A stretch of DNA of 64,000 nucleotides from contig SVNW01000005.1 of NCBI GenBank assembly GCA_015066745.1, positions 20,594 to 84,593 on the forward strand, in the 5' to 3' direction. The DNA is from Ruminococcus sp. Lineage in GTDB: Bacteria > Bacillota > Clostridia > Oscillospirales > Ruminococcaceae. Positions 1-8,954 of the stretch are shown in pieces. The notes below the pieces were generated by a model. It had not been told where the DNA came from. It did not search any database and saw only the letters and a list, made by a program, of their open reading frames with translations. The position numbers and the translations under genes are program-made. Position 1 is the stretch's first letter; every line of letters begins with the position of its first letter.

Positions 1-1
1 C

Positions 2-388
2 CTTGAATTCAGATCCGAAAGTCAGCTTCCTGTGGATCAGTATATGCTTGCAAGCCTTGTAGCAGATCCTGACAGATATCTTTTCATTATAGGTTCATGT
101 GTATCAGAAGACTGGGTAAATGCTCCGTCAATGTGGCTCTGCTATAAAGCGACAAAGATAATATATGACTATCTTGGTATAAGTGACAACATTGCAATCA
201 ATATTCATAAAGAGGGGCACGCTGTAATAGAAGAAGATATAAAATATATGGTACAGTATTTTGACTATCATGTATATGGTATACAGCCGAGTATAGATCT
301 CTCAACATTACAGACATCTGTATTTGATTTGCCGAAAAACAGCGATCCTTTCTTCTCAAGTTTCAGTGGACATTGGACTTATAAATAA
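2..388 (+). CDS. C-terminal part of an alpha/beta hydrolase, probably a CE15-type glucuronoyl esterase
   Basis: The reading frame is open from the first bases of the window, so this is the 3' end of a longer gene. About 128 residues are visible. They contain a strand and loop ending in SEDWVNAPS, then a helix (MWLCYKATKIIYDYLG), then NIHKEGHAV. This order, with a Trp-Ala/Asn loop followed by a Gly-His late in the chain, resembles the C-terminal catalytic-His region of CE15 glucuronoyl esterases and related acetyl-xylan esterases. The nucleophile region lies outside the window. A role in cutting lignin-hemicellulose esters would fit the cellulolytic genes elsewhere here, but this is inference from a fragment. 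The GTG at 32 is in frame but is probably not a start. A strong hairpin follows the stop. Confidence 0.5.
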   Translation, partial: LEFRSESQLPVDQYMLASLVADPDRYLFIIGSCVSEDWVNAPSMWLCYKATKIIYDYLGISDNIAINIHKEGHAVIEEDIKYMVQYFDYHVYGIQPSIDLSTLQTSVFDLPKNSDPFFSSFSGHWTYK

Positions 389-406
389 AAAATAATCACA
401 AAAAAA

Positions 407-436
407 CAGCCGTGCATTTTCTCAAATGCACGGCTG
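407..436. terminator. Bidirectional intrinsic terminator
   Basis: A 13-14 bp inverted repeat with arms CAGCCGTGCATTT and AAATGCACGGCTG and a three-base loop lies between converging genes. It has an A-run on the left and a T/A-rich flank on the right, so it can end the esterase transcript (+) and the nifJ transcript (-). Confidence 0.9.
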
Positions 437-467
437 TAAAATTTATTAAATTAAATTAAATTTTAAA

Positions 468-3400
468 TTAGTTGTAAAGGTTAGAAAGTCTAACGAGGTA
501 GTCGTATCTATCCTTAGCATTTTCAAGAGCCTTGTTGAAGAGTTCTTCAGCTCTTTCAGGATTCTGACGAGCAAGTGAGTTGTAACGAACTTCGCCCATG
601 AGGAAGTTCTTGTATTCGTCAGTATTAGGAGCCTTAGAATCAAGAATGAATGGGTTCTTGCCTTCAGCCTTGAGAGCTGGGTTGTATCTGAAGAGGTGCC
701 AGTAACCAGCCTGTACAGCCTTCTTTTCTTCTGACTGAGCAGTAGCCATACCTGTCTTGATACCGTGGTTGATACATGGAGCGTAAGCGATGATGAGTGA
801 TGGACCATCATATGCTTCAGCTTCCTGGATAGCCTTGATACACTGGTTGTAGTCAGCACCCATAGCAATGTGAGCAACGTAAACGTAGCCGTAGCTCATA
901 CCGATGCCAGCGAGGTCTTTCTTCTTAACTTCCTTACCGGCTGCAGCAAACTGAGCTATAGCACCTGTAGGAGTTGATTTTGAAGACTGACCGCCTGTAT
1001 TTGAGTAAACTTCTGTATCGAATACGAAGATGTTTACATTTTCGCCTGAAGCGATAACGTGGTCAAGACCGCTGAAGCCGATATCGTAAGCCCAGCCGTC
1101 ACCACCGAATACCCACATAGACTTCTTGCTGAGGTAATCCTTGTATGCGAGGATATCCTTACAGCTGTCGCAGTCGCAACCTTCGAGTTTGTTTACGAGA
1201 GCCTTTGTAGCAGCAGCGTTTTCAGGACCGTTGTTTACTGTTTCGAGGTAGTTGTTGATGATGTCCTTAACTTCAGCCTTGTCAGTGTTTTCGAGAAGTG
1301 TCTTAACCTTGTCGATTACTCTTGTACGGAGTGTGTTCTGAGCAAGGAACATACCATAGCCGTATTCAGCGTTATCTTCGAAGAGTGAGTTAGCCCATGC
1401 AGGACCCTTGCCTTCCTTATTTGTTGTGTAAGGAGTTGAAGGAGCAGAACCACCCCAGATTGAAGAACAACCTGTAGCGTTTGCGATATACATTCTGTCG
1501 CCGAAGAGCTGTGTAATGAGCTTAGCGTAAGGTGTTTCACCACAACCAGCACAAGCGCCTGAGAATTCGAGGAGAGGCTGTTTGAACTGTGAGCCCTTAA
1601 CTGTAGATGGCTTGAACTTTTCAAGAACTTCAGGCTTTTCATCAACCTTGATTGAGTAATTAAATACAGCCTGCTGAGCTTCCTGTGTATCAAGAGGCTT
1701 CATAACGAGTGCCTTTTCCTTTGCAGGGCAGACATTAGCACATGAACCGCATCCTGTACAGTCAAGAACAGAAACAGCCATTGTGAACTTGAGGTCGCCG
1801 AGAGCAGGTTTGAATGCAGCTGACTTTGTACCAGCAGGTGCAGCAGCGAGTTCAGCGTCTGTCATAGGAATTGGTCTGATTACAGCGTGTGGGCAGACAT
1901 ATGAACACTGGTTACACTGGATACAGTTTTCAGGGAGCCATTCTGGAACGTTTACTGCGATTCCTCTCTTTTCGAATGCTGCAGAACCCTGTGGGAATGT
2001 ACCGTCAGCCATATCAACGAATGTTGAAACCGGGAGAGTGTCACCCTTCTGAGCGTTACATGGCTGCTGGATGTTGTTTACGAAGTCGATAAGTTTCTTG
2101 TTATCGCCTGTAGCCTTATCCATACCCATCTGAGTATCAGCAGCGTCAGCCCATGAAGCAGGAACGTCGATCTTAACGATGTTCTGGTAACCTGCATCGA
2201 TAGCGTCATGGTTCTTCTTAACGATGTCTTCACCCTTCTTCATGTAAGAAGCTGTAGCAGCGTCCTTCATGTACTTGAGAGCGTCTTCGAATGGAATGAT
2301 GTCAGCGAGTTTGAAGAATGCGGACTGGAGAATTGTGTTGATTCTTGTGCCCATGCCTGTTTCTTTACCGAGCTTAACACCGTCGATTGTATAGAAGTTG
2401 ATATTGTTCTGAGCGAGGTATCTCTTAACCTGACCTGGGAGGTGCTTTTCAAGGCCTTCCATATCCCACTGGCAGTTAAGGAGGAATGTACCGTTTGGCT
2501 TGATGTCAGAAACGATATCATATTTGTCGATATATGACTGGTTGTGACAAGCTACGAAGTCAGCTCTGTTTACGAGGTATGTTGACTTGATAGGTGTCTT
2601 ACCGAATCTGAGGTGAGATACAGTTACGCCGCCTGATTTCTTTGAGTCATATGCAAAGTAAGCCTGAGCGTACATGTCTGTGTGGTCACCGATGATCTTG
2701 ATGGAGTTCTTGTTAGCACCAACTGTACCGTCAGCACCGAGACCCCAGAACTTACAAGCTGTTGTGCCTGCAGGAGCTGAGTCAAGAGCAACCCCTGTTT
2801 CGAGTGAAAGGTAAGTAACATCGTCGTTGATACCGATTGTAAATCTTGCCTTTGTTGTGTTTTCGTAAACAGCCTTGATCTGTGCAGGAGTTGTATCCTT
2901 TGAACCGAGACCGTATCTACCGCTGAAGATTTCAACATCGTTGAACTGTGTGCCCTTGAGAGCAGCAACAACGTCGAGGTAAAGTGGTTCGCCGAGTGAA
3001 CCAGGTTCCTTTGTTCTGTCGAGAACAGAAATCTTCTTAACTGTTGAAGGAATAGCTTCTACAAGCTTGTCAGCGCAGAATGGTCTGTAGAGTCTTACCT
3101 TAACAAGACCGTACTTACCGCCCTGAGCGTTGAGGAAGTCTATTGTTTCTTCGATTGTATCATTTACAGAACCCATAGCGATGATGATGTGTTCAGCATC
3201 AGCAGCACCATAGTAGTTGAAGAGTTTGTAGTTTGTGCCGATTACAGCATTAACCTTGTCCATGTATTCTTCAACAACAGCCGGGAGTGCATCGTAATAC
3301 TTGTTACATGCTTCACGAGCCTGGAAGAAGATATCAGGGTTCTGAGCTGTACCTCTGAGTACCGGATGTTCCGGATTGATAGCTCTGTTTCTGAATTCCT

Positions 3401-4001
3401 GAACAGCGTCCATATCAACCATACCAGCAAGTGTCTCTGTATCCCATGTTTCAATCTTCTGGATTTCGTGTGATGTACGGAAACCGTCGAAGAAGTGAAG
3501 GAATGGTACTCTGCCCTTGATTGTTGAAAGGTGAGCTACAGCGCCGAGGTCCATAACTTCCTGTGGGTTTGAAGAGCAAAGCATAGCGAAACCTGTCTGA
3601 CGACATGCATAAACGTCAGAGTGATCACCGAAAATGTTGAGAGCGTGTGAAGCTACACATCTTGCAGAAACGTGGATAACGCAAGGGAGAAGTTCACCGG
3701 CGATTTTGTACATATTAGGAATCATAAGGAGAAGACCCTGTGATGCTGTATATGTTGTTGTGAATGCACCGGCAGAGAGTGAGCCGTGAACTGTACCTGA
3801 AGCACCTGCTTCAGACTGCATTTCAGCAACCTTTACTGTCTGTCCGAACATGTTTTTCTGACCCTTTGCAGACCACTGATCTGTAACTTCAGCCATTACT
3901 GAAGAAGGTGTGATTGGGTAAATAGCAGCTACGTCTGTAAATGGGTATGACGCCCAAGCAGCAGCATTATTACCGTCCATGGTTTTCATTTTTCTTGCCA
4001 T
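468..4001 (-). CDS. nifJ: Pyruvate:ferredoxin (flavodoxin) oxidoreductase
   Basis: This is a full-length single-chain homodimeric PFOR of 1,177 residues, the usual size. It oxidises pyruvate to acetyl-CoA and CO2 and reduces ferredoxin in the cytoplasm. The N-terminus has the family signature (MKTMDGN, then YPITPSS). Two 4Fe-4S motifs are visible, CIQCNQCSYVCP and CTGCGSCANVCP. The CAGCGETP cysteines of the third cluster follow, and the thiamine-diphosphate region is GDGWAYDIG with NTGGQSSKST downstream. The frame extends four codons upstream to 4013, but the AGGAGG abuts that ATG. The ATG at 4001 (MARKMKTMDGN) has workable spacing and matches the usual start. The gene is monocistronic between two terminator or promoter regions. 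Codon use is strongly biased, as expected for a highly expressed fermentation enzyme. Confidence 0.97.
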   Translation of the reverse strand: MARKMKTMDGNNAAAWASYPFTDVAAIYPITPSSVMAEVTDQWSAKGQKNMFGQTVKVAEMQSEAGASGTVHGSLSAGAFTTTYTASQGLLLMIPNMYKIAGELLPCVIHVSARCVASHALNIFGDHSDVYACRQTGFAMLCSSNPQEVMDLGAVAHLSTIKGRVPFLHFFDGFRTSHEIQKIETWDTETLAGMVDMDAVQEFRNRAINPEHPVLRGTAQNPDIFFQAREACNKYYDALPAVVEEYMDKVNAVIGTNYKLFNYYGAADAEHIIIAMGSVNDTIEETIDFLNAQGGKYGLVKVRLYRPFCADKLVEAIPSTVKKISVLDRTKEPGSLGEPLYLDVVAALKGTQFNDVEIFSGRYGLGSKDTTPAQIKAVYENTTKARFTIGINDDVTYLSLETGVALDSAPAGTTACKFWGLGADGTVGANKNSIKIIGDHTDMYAQAYFAYDSKKSGGVTVSHLRFGKTPIKSTYLVNRADFVACHNQSYIDKYDIVSDIKPNGTFLLNCQWDMEGLEKHLPGQVKRYLAQNNINFYTIDGVKLGKETGMGTRINTILQSAFFKLADIIPFEDALKYMKDAATASYMKKGEDIVKKNHDAIDAGYQNIVKIDVPASWADAADTQMGMDKATGDNKKLIDFVNNIQQPCNAQKGDTLPVSTFVDMADGTFPQGSAAFEKRGIAVNVPEWLPENCIQCNQCSYVCPHAVIRPIPMTDAELAAAPAGTKSAAFKPALGDLKFTMAVSVLDCTGCGSCANVCPAKEKALVMKPLDTQEAQQAVFNYSIKVDEKPEVLEKFKPSTVKGSQFKQPLLEFSGACAGCGETPYAKLITQLFGDRMYIANATGCSSIWGGSAPSTPYTTNKEGKGPAWANSLFEDNAEYGYGMFLAQNTLRTRVIDKVKTLLENTDKAEVKDIINNYLETVNNGPENAAATKALVNKLEGCDCDSCKDILAYKDYLSKKSMWVFGGDGWAYDIGFSGLDHVIASGENVNIFVFDTEVYSNTGGQSSKSTPTGAIAQFAAAGKEVKKKDLAGIGMSYGYVYVAHIAMGADYNQCIKAIQEAEAYDGPSLIIAYAPCINHGIKTGMATAQSEEKKAVQAGYWHLFRYNPALKAEGKNPFILDSKAPNTDEYKNFLMGEVRYNSLARQNPERAEELFNKALENAKDRYDYLVRLSNLYN

Positions 4002-4092
4002 TTTAAAATTCATCCTCCTGTAATATTTATCAAATCCTTATTGGATTGATTATCATTTTGCTTATGTCATTACTTTAACATAAACGTCACCT

Positions 4093-4121
4093 ATTATAAT
4101 AGCACAATAAGAGTCTTTTGT
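4093..4121 (-). promoter_or_regulatory. Probable nifJ promoter
   Basis: On the minus strand a perfect TATAAT (4093-4098) lies about 90 bases upstream of the nifJ start. The -35 is weak: ACAAAA at 17-bp spacing, or TTTACA at 20 bp. The call rests mainly on the -10 box and position. The rest of the 4002-4228 spacer is AT-rich with no other element seen. Confidence 0.45.
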
Positions 4122-4228
4122 AAAGAGTGTGTTTGTAAAATATTATTGTAAATGCAGAGTTTTTTTGGTATAGTGATATAATAGGGAGTGGGATGACGGG
4201 AAATAAGTGCTTTTATGAAGTTGCACGC

Positions 4229-4257
4229 TTGAATATAACTACAAAAGAGTGTATAAT
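4229..4257 (+). promoter_or_regulatory. Promoter of the ATPase-nuclease pair
   Basis: TTGAAT (4229-4234), 17-bp spacer, TATAAT (4252-4257). Transcription would start near 4264, leaving a leader of about 130 bases before the ATPase start codon. Confidence 0.75.
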
Positions 4258-4276
4258 TAATTTATCAATATTGCCT

Positions 4277-4348
4277 TGCACATCCGTTTCCGACGGTAAC
4301 TTCGTGCATATCGGCTAATATTGAACGAAAAAAAATTTTTTGTTCAAT
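4277..4348 (+). promoter_or_regulatory. Structured 5' leader of the ATPase gene
   Basis: Two hairpins can be drawn. The first is nested: TGCAC (4277-4281) with GTGCA (4304-4308), enclosing CCGT/ACGG. The second pairs ATTGAAC (4320-4326) with GTTCAAT (4342-4348) around an A8T6 loop. Neither has the T-tail of a plain terminator. The function is unknown; it could be translation control or a transcript-stability element. Confidence 0.35.
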
Positions 4349-4397
4349 TAAAATATGTATTTCATAATTCAATAATGACACAGAGAGGAATTTGTTT

Positions 4398-5696
4398 ATG
4401 AAATTGTCTATAAAAAATATAGGTAAAATCAGTGATGCAAAGATAATGTTTGAGGGGATTACAGTAATAGGAGGGGACAACAGTACAGGTAAAACAACGA
4501 TAGGAAAAACTTTGTTTGCAATGTACAAATCGTTTGATGATATTGATAACACGATTGAAAAAGAGTTAAAAAAATATATCGAAAAAATTATAAAAAATTG
4601 TTTTCCTGATATTAAAATTGATTTTAGAGTAAAATCAATTTTAATTTGGAACCCGGTAATTGATATAGACAAACTTTTGCATACGTATGCATCGGATGAA
4701 GAATATATAAAAGGATATATTAGAGAATGTATCAGTCATTCAACTATACAATATAAGATTCCGGAAGAACGGTTAAAAAAATGTTCTCAAATGATAAGAG
4801 ATGCAGTTGGTGGAGATAAGTACAGATATGTAGAATTTAATGCACAAGAGATTTTTGAAGAGATTTTTGATAGTCAGATAATGAACGTTAATATGAAATC
4901 TACAGATATATCTGAAGTTAATTTCACAGACGGTAAACATAAAATCAGCATCCGCATAAGCAGTGGTGGTCTGAGCCTGTATTTTGAAGGTGGAATATGG
5001 AATAACAGGAACGTTGTTTTTATTGATAATCCATTTGTGGTGGATATGATGGATGGAAAAAAGAGTGGAAACAATGCTATGGAATCAGATTTGCTCATGA
5101 AGCTCAGAAAAGCGGATAAAAGAAGAGGAAGCAATCTTATAGAAAGAAGTATTAACAATGATAAGTTGAAAAATGTATCAGAGATTATTTCAAAGGCTAC
5201 AGGCGGAGATATAGTTGTTCAAAACGGAAAACACGTTTTACGTGATAGTAATTTGTCAAAGCCGATAAATTTAAAGAATCTGTCGGCAGGTTTGAAGTCA
5301 TTCTCTATTTTACAGATGCTTTTGCAGGATGGACGAATAAAAGATGGTGATATTCTTGTCCTTGATGAGCCGGAAATCCATCTCCATCCACAGTGGCAAA
5401 TGCTTTATGCAGAGGCTATTGTGTTGCTTCAGCGTGATTTCGGGATAAATGTTCTTATAACATCGCACAGTGCCGCTTTTATCAGAGCTATAGAAAGTTA
5501 TTGCGGAATATATGACAGGATGGATGTTCTTAATATTTATGCAACGAGAAAAGATGAAACGACGCAGACGGGGTATACGTTTGAAAACTTGTCATACAGT
5601 CAGTACGGCGTTGTGGATTTATATGGCGATCTGACAAATGTATTTGATGAGCTTGATGAAAAATTAAGCGAAAAATATGGTGATATGTATGACTGA
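4398..5696 (+). CDS. AAA-type ATPase of the OLD/SMC-like (AAA_15/21) class
   Basis: A 432-residue cytoplasmic ATPase. Walker A is GGDNSTGKTT at residues 25-34. The signature-like LSAGLKS precedes Walker B with switch glutamate (LVLDEPEIHLHPQWQ, about residues 320-334). The Switch/H-loop is TSHSAAF at about 354. The arrangement of a short insertion-rich middle followed by LDEPE-H-HP is typical of OLD-like and DNA-defence ATPases, not of transport ABC proteins. A TTG at 4392 is in frame, but the ATG at 4398 has AGAGG nine bases upstream. The next gene starts inside its 3' end (8-base overlap), so the pair is translationally coupled. No TOPRIM domain is fused, so any nuclease activity would come from the partner. 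It could alternatively be a recombination or DNA-repair ATPase. Confidence 0.8.
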   Translation: MKLSIKNIGKISDAKIMFEGITVIGGDNSTGKTTIGKTLFAMYKSFDDIDNTIEKELKKYIEKIIKNCFPDIKIDFRVKSILIWNPVIDIDKLLHTYASDEEYIKGYIRECISHSTIQYKIPEERLKKCSQMIRDAVGGDKYRYVEFNAQEIFEEIFDSQIMNVNMKSTDISEVNFTDGKHKISIRISSGGLSLYFEGGIWNNRNVVFIDNPFVVDMMDGKKSGNNAMESDLLMKLRKADKRRGSNLIERSINNDKLKNVSEIISKATGGDIVVQNGKHVLRDSNLSKPINLKNLSAGLKSFSILQMLLQDGRIKDGDILVLDEPEIHLHPQWQMLYAEAIVLLQRDFGINVLITSHSAAFIRAIESYCGIYDRMDVLNIYATRKDETTQTGYTFENLSYSQYGVVDLYGDLTNVFDELDEKLSEKYGDMYD

Positions 5697-6537
5697 TATG
5701 ACAGAATTGTTTGATAAAGCGTTGGAGTATGATAAGAGCTGTCCGGAAGAATTTCCTGACGAAAAGATATTTTCAAATATCTATTATACTTCATTGTCGC
5801 ATTCTCTGCGGATTATGAAATCTTTAGTTGAAAATAATGATAAAAATATAAATGACAAAAAGACTATGAACGAATGGATTAAGGTCAGCGAGGGTGATGC
5901 GGACAAAAAAGAAGATATTGTGAACCCGGAAGATATCTGTGTTATAAATTTTGATGTCATGAAAAATGTAATGGATGTTGATAAAAACCGTTTATGTACA
6001 GTAGATGCGTTGCTTTTGTCAGAGGACAAAAGTGTTATCATTGAATTTAAAAATACCAAATTATCGAAAATTTATACGGAATACATTAATCTTGATCCTA
6101 AAAATAAAAAATGTATAATGGATAAGCTGATATGCGGAAAAAATCTATTGAAAGATTATATTGAAATATCAGATGTGCATTTTATGCTTGTTTATAATAA
6201 AAATGATATTCCGTCAAAAATTAAATCTCAAAAAGCTGAAGGAACAGAAGAAGTTCATACAAATTCCAAAGGAAAACAATCGAGGGTGAGCAAGGTTAAA
6301 TTCACCAAACCTGTTTCGAAGAAAAATGATGTATTAAAAAACTTTGAAAAAGAATTTTCTAAGCTTGGATTTTCTGAATGTAAAAATACAGATTTTTTGT
6401 CAGGTACAAAATGCGGAAAAAAGATGGCTAAAAATAACAACAAATTTTCGTTAATCACTCAATATGAACTTTTGGAGTTTTATGAGATTTTTAAAAATTG
6501 GGATTGGGGAGATTATGCGAAATATTTCAACGGTTGA
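5689..6537 (+). CDS. Uncharacterised protein with a PD-(D/E)XK-like motif, partner of the ATPase
   Basis: A 282-residue soluble protein that I do not recognise by name. The clearest motif is VDALLLSEDKSVIIEFKN, which places D106, E119 and K121 as D-x12-E-x-K. This is the geometry of a PD-(D/E)XK nuclease core, with a hydrophobic strand before the Glu. A lysine-rich segment follows (about residues 165-215), compatible with nucleic-acid binding. The ATG at 5689 overlaps the ATPase stop (ATGACTGA). A start at 5677 is also open but lacks a good ribosome site. ATPase plus small nuclease is the logic of several phage-defence pairs (for example Septu), but the nuclease type differs here. The nuclease call is inference from one motif. 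Confidence 0.55.
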   Translation: MTDMTELFDKALEYDKSCPEEFPDEKIFSNIYYTSLSHSLRIMKSLVENNDKNINDKKTMNEWIKVSEGDADKKEDIVNPEDICVINFDVMKNVMDVDKNRLCTVDALLLSEDKSVIIEFKNTKLSKIYTEYINLDPKNKKCIMDKLICGKNLLKDYIEISDVHFMLVYNKNDIPSKIKSQKAEGTEEVHTNSKGKQSRVSKVKFTKPVSKKNDVLKNFEKEFSKLGFSECKNTDFLSGTKCGKKMAKNNNKFSLITQYELLEFYEIFKNWDWGDYAKYFNG

Positions 6538-6575
6538 TACTATCGAAGTTATCAACTGCCGATTTTTATTTATTG
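6533..6575 (+). terminator. Possible weak terminator after the ATPase-nuclease pair
   Basis: GTTGATA (6533-6539) pairs with TATCAAC (6550-6556), overlapping the stop codon. It is followed after four bases by GATTTTTATTT. The stem is short and AT-rich, so efficiency is uncertain. Confidence 0.4.
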
Positions 6576-6583
6576 TTAGTATA

Positions 6584-6613
6584 TTGACAAGAAAAAAAAG
6601 AATATGCTATACT
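6584..6613 (+). promoter_or_regulatory. Promoter of the ABC-2 exporter operon
   Basis: Perfect TTGACA (6584-6589), 18-bp spacer, TATACT (6608-6613), about 40 bases before the ATPase start with an AAGGAGGA ribosome site. Confidence 0.88.
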
Positions 6614-6652
6614 GTAGATATCATATATATACAGTTGTGATAAGGAGGAAAT

Positions 6653-7558
6653 ATGAAATTACAGTTTAAAGAAATTTTTAAGAGTTTCGGTGAAAAGAAA
6701 GTATTAAAAGGCATTTCGTTTACTGCAGAGAGCGGAATGGCTTTTGGAATACTCGGAAGAAACGGTGCTGGTAAGACTACGAGTATAAGAATACTTATGA
6801 ATGTATTTGCCGCAGATAGCGGTGAAGTGCTTCTGGACGGAAAGAAGATTGATTATTCCGGTATTAAAATAGGTTATCTTCCGGAAGAAAGAGGACTTTA
6901 TCCGAAAAAGAAAATAGCAGAACAGCTCTGGTATTTTGCTGAGCTAAAGGGAATGAATCATTCGGATGCGGTAAAGGCTGTTGATTACTGGCTCGAAAGA
7001 CTTGGGATGATAGAGTATCGTGACAAAAAGCTTGAAGTTCTTTCAAAGGGAAATCAGCAGAAAATACAACTTATAACAGCGATCGTACATGATCCTCAGA
7101 TCATAGTACTTGATGAACCTTTTTCGGGATTGGATCCTGTAAATGCGATGCTTCTCGAAGACACTGTAAAAGAAGAGATATCAAAAGGAAAGATCGTGCT
7201 TTTTTCAAGTCATCAGATGAATTACATAGAAGAGTTCTGCGATCAGATAGCTATTTTAAATGACGGGCAGATTGCAATAAGCGGAAATATACGTGATATA
7301 AAGCGTGGTTATACGAGAGATAAGTTGGTATTGCGTTCGGTTGACAAGGAGAAAATCATAAAGGATCTTGGGGATATATGCAGTCTGTATGAAAATGATT
7401 CGCTTATGATAACACTTCCTGCTCCTGAACAGAAAAAGGAAATGATGTCGAAACTTGTATCAGAGTACGATATTGATGAAATAAGAGTTTTTGAACCTAC
7501 GCTCAATGACATATTTGTAGAGTATACAGGCGGAGAAAAGGAGAATGATAAGAAATGA
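6653..7558 (+). CDS. ABC transporter ATP-binding protein, NatA/YhaQ-like
   Basis: A 301-residue ATPase of an ABC-2 type exporter. Walker A is GRNGAGKTT (about 36-44). The signature is LSKGNQQKIQ, Walker B is IIVLDEPFSGLDP, and the H-loop is SSHQMNYIEE. The LPEERGLYPKKK stretch near the Q-loop is typical of the NatA/YhaQ subgroup. The C-terminal 80 residues form the accessory domain of this group and end in FEPTLNDIFVEYTG. The stop overlaps the permease start (ATGA), so the two are coupled. NatA-type systems have been linked to sodium or drug efflux, but the substrate cannot be read here. Confidence 0.9.
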   Translation: MKLQFKEIFKSFGEKKVLKGISFTAESGMAFGILGRNGAGKTTSIRILMNVFAADSGEVLLDGKKIDYSGIKIGYLPEERGLYPKKKIAEQLWYFAELKGMNHSDAVKAVDYWLERLGMIEYRDKKLEVLSKGNQQKIQLITAIVHDPQIIVLDEPFSGLDPVNAMLLEDTVKEEISKGKIVLFSSHQMNYIEEFCDQIAILNDGQIAISGNIRDIKRGYTRDKLVLRSVDKEKIIKDLGDICSLYENDSLMITLPAPEQKKEMMSKLVSEYDIDEIRVFEPTLNDIFVEYTGGEKENDKK

Positions 7559-8793
7559 AACAGTTTGGAAGAATATTTAGATTTGAACTGCGGGGATATC
7601 TTACCAACAAGGTTTTTGTCGGAGTTACAGCACTTATAATGCTGGTAGTGGCATTTATAACATTTATACCTAGATTTAGCGGAGATAAAGATGAAAATAA
7701 ACCCGATGGTGCAGATGATAAAAAAGTAATGATAGTTTCTGTGCATGATGATAGTGCTTCGGATATTATGCTCAGTTCGTTCAAAGCGGCATTTGCAGAT
7801 TATGATGTACAGCTTGGTAGTGGTGATGTTGAGAGTATAAAAAAACAGATAAAAGATGAAAAAGCCGAATGTGCATTTGTATTTGACACAATCACAACAT
7901 ATAAGTATTATGTAAATAATCTTACTATGAGCGATACAAATATGGCAAGTGCAAATGAGCTTGTGCGTGGTGTTTATCAGATACTTGCGATGATCGAGGG
8001 CGGTATACCTGAAGTTGAGGCTCAGGAAATAATGAATGTCATGATAGAAGGCGAAAGTGTAAGTCTTGGTCAGGATCAGATCAATAATTTCTTCTACACA
8101 TATATCATGATAATGGCACTTTATATGGTTATTGTGTTGTATGGACAGATGATCTCAACAAGCGTTGCTGCTGAAAAGAGTTCAAGAGCTATGGAACTTC
8201 TTATAACAAGTGCAAAGCCTGTAAATATGATGTTCGGTAAAGTGTTTGCGGCTTGTCTTGCAGGTTTTTTACAGCTTGCATTGATATTTGGATCGGCATA
8301 TGTTTTCTATAATATAAACAAATCATATATGGAGGATATGAAGTTTATAAATACAGCGTTTGATATTCCGCTTGAACTCCTTATCTATATGCTGGTTTTC
8401 TTTGTATTAGGATTTCTTGTATATGCTACAATGTATGGTGCGGTTGGTTCAACAGTTTCCAAGACAGAGGATCTCAATACAGCTTCTATGCCGGTTACAT
8501 TTTTGTTTGTGATCGGATTTATGATAGTAATAATGGCTATATCAGGTTCTACAGTAGATTCTCCGCTTATGAAGGTATGTTCGTTTATACCGTTTACTTC
8601 TCCTATGGTTATGTTTGCTCGTATAGCAATGAGTACTGTGCCGGTAACCGAGATAGCAGTTTCAATAGCAGTTCTGGTGGTTTCGGTATTTGTTATAGGA
8701 GTATTTTCTGCCAGAGTATACCGTGTCGGCGTCCTTATGTACGGTTCAGTATTAAAACCGGCTGATATATTGAAGCTTGCCAAGAAACAGTAA
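7555..8793 (+). CDS. ABC-2 type permease, NatB/YhaP-like
   Basis: A 412-residue membrane protein partnering the preceding ATPase. The N-terminal helix (about 16-38) is followed by a large extracellular domain to about residue 175. Five or six helices follow (near 178-200, 230-250, 283-305, 318-345, 350-370 and 380-400). TSVAAEKSSRAMELL is the intracellular coupling-helix motif shared by the NatB/YhaP family, where EKSSR contacts the ATPase. No protease or regulatory gene is attached, so this is a complete two-gene exporter. The next 380 bases hold no gene except the putative small RNA described below. Confidence 0.88.
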   Translation: MKQFGRIFRFELRGYLTNKVFVGVTALIMLVVAFITFIPRFSGDKDENKPDGADDKKVMIVSVHDDSASDIMLSSFKAAFADYDVQLGSGDVESIKKQIKDEKAECAFVFDTITTYKYYVNNLTMSDTNMASANELVRGVYQILAMIEGGIPEVEAQEIMNVMIEGESVSLGQDQINNFFYTYIMIMALYMVIVLYGQMISTSVAAEKSSRAMELLITSAKPVNMMFGKVFAACLAGFLQLALIFGSAYVFYNINKSYMEDMKFINTAFDIPLELLIYMLVFFVLGFLVYATMYGAVGSTVSKTEDLNTASMPVTFLFVIGFMIVIMAISGSTVDSPLMKVCSFIPFTSPMVMFARIAMSTVPVTEIAVSIAVLVVSVFVIGVFSARVYRVGVLMYGSVLKPADILKLAKKQ

Positions 8794-8919
8794 TGTATAG
8801 GAATATGGCTAAAAACCACAATAAAAACACAAACAAAGTAGAAAAATACATAAAATAAACATGTGAACCGTTTATGTGTTGTGATGTTGCACAAAAATAA
8901 AAATCTTTTATTTTTTTAC

Positions 8920-8948
8920 TTGACTTGTCAGAAAAGTCATGCTATAAT
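8920..8948 (+). promoter_or_regulatory. Promoter of the putative small RNA or lipoprotein leader
   Basis: TTGACT (8920-8925), 17-bp spacer, TATAAT (8943-8948). Transcription should begin near 8955, exactly where a long hairpin begins. Confidence 0.85.
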
Positions 8949-8954
8949 AATGAC

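Noticed and set aside
446..877. Open frames antisense to and out of frame with nifJ, for example 446-877, 1059-1388, 1316-1693 and 2208-2537
   Set aside because: nifJ is complete with all motifs; these frames lack ribosome sites, and their composition is that of shifted frames of a codon-biased gene.
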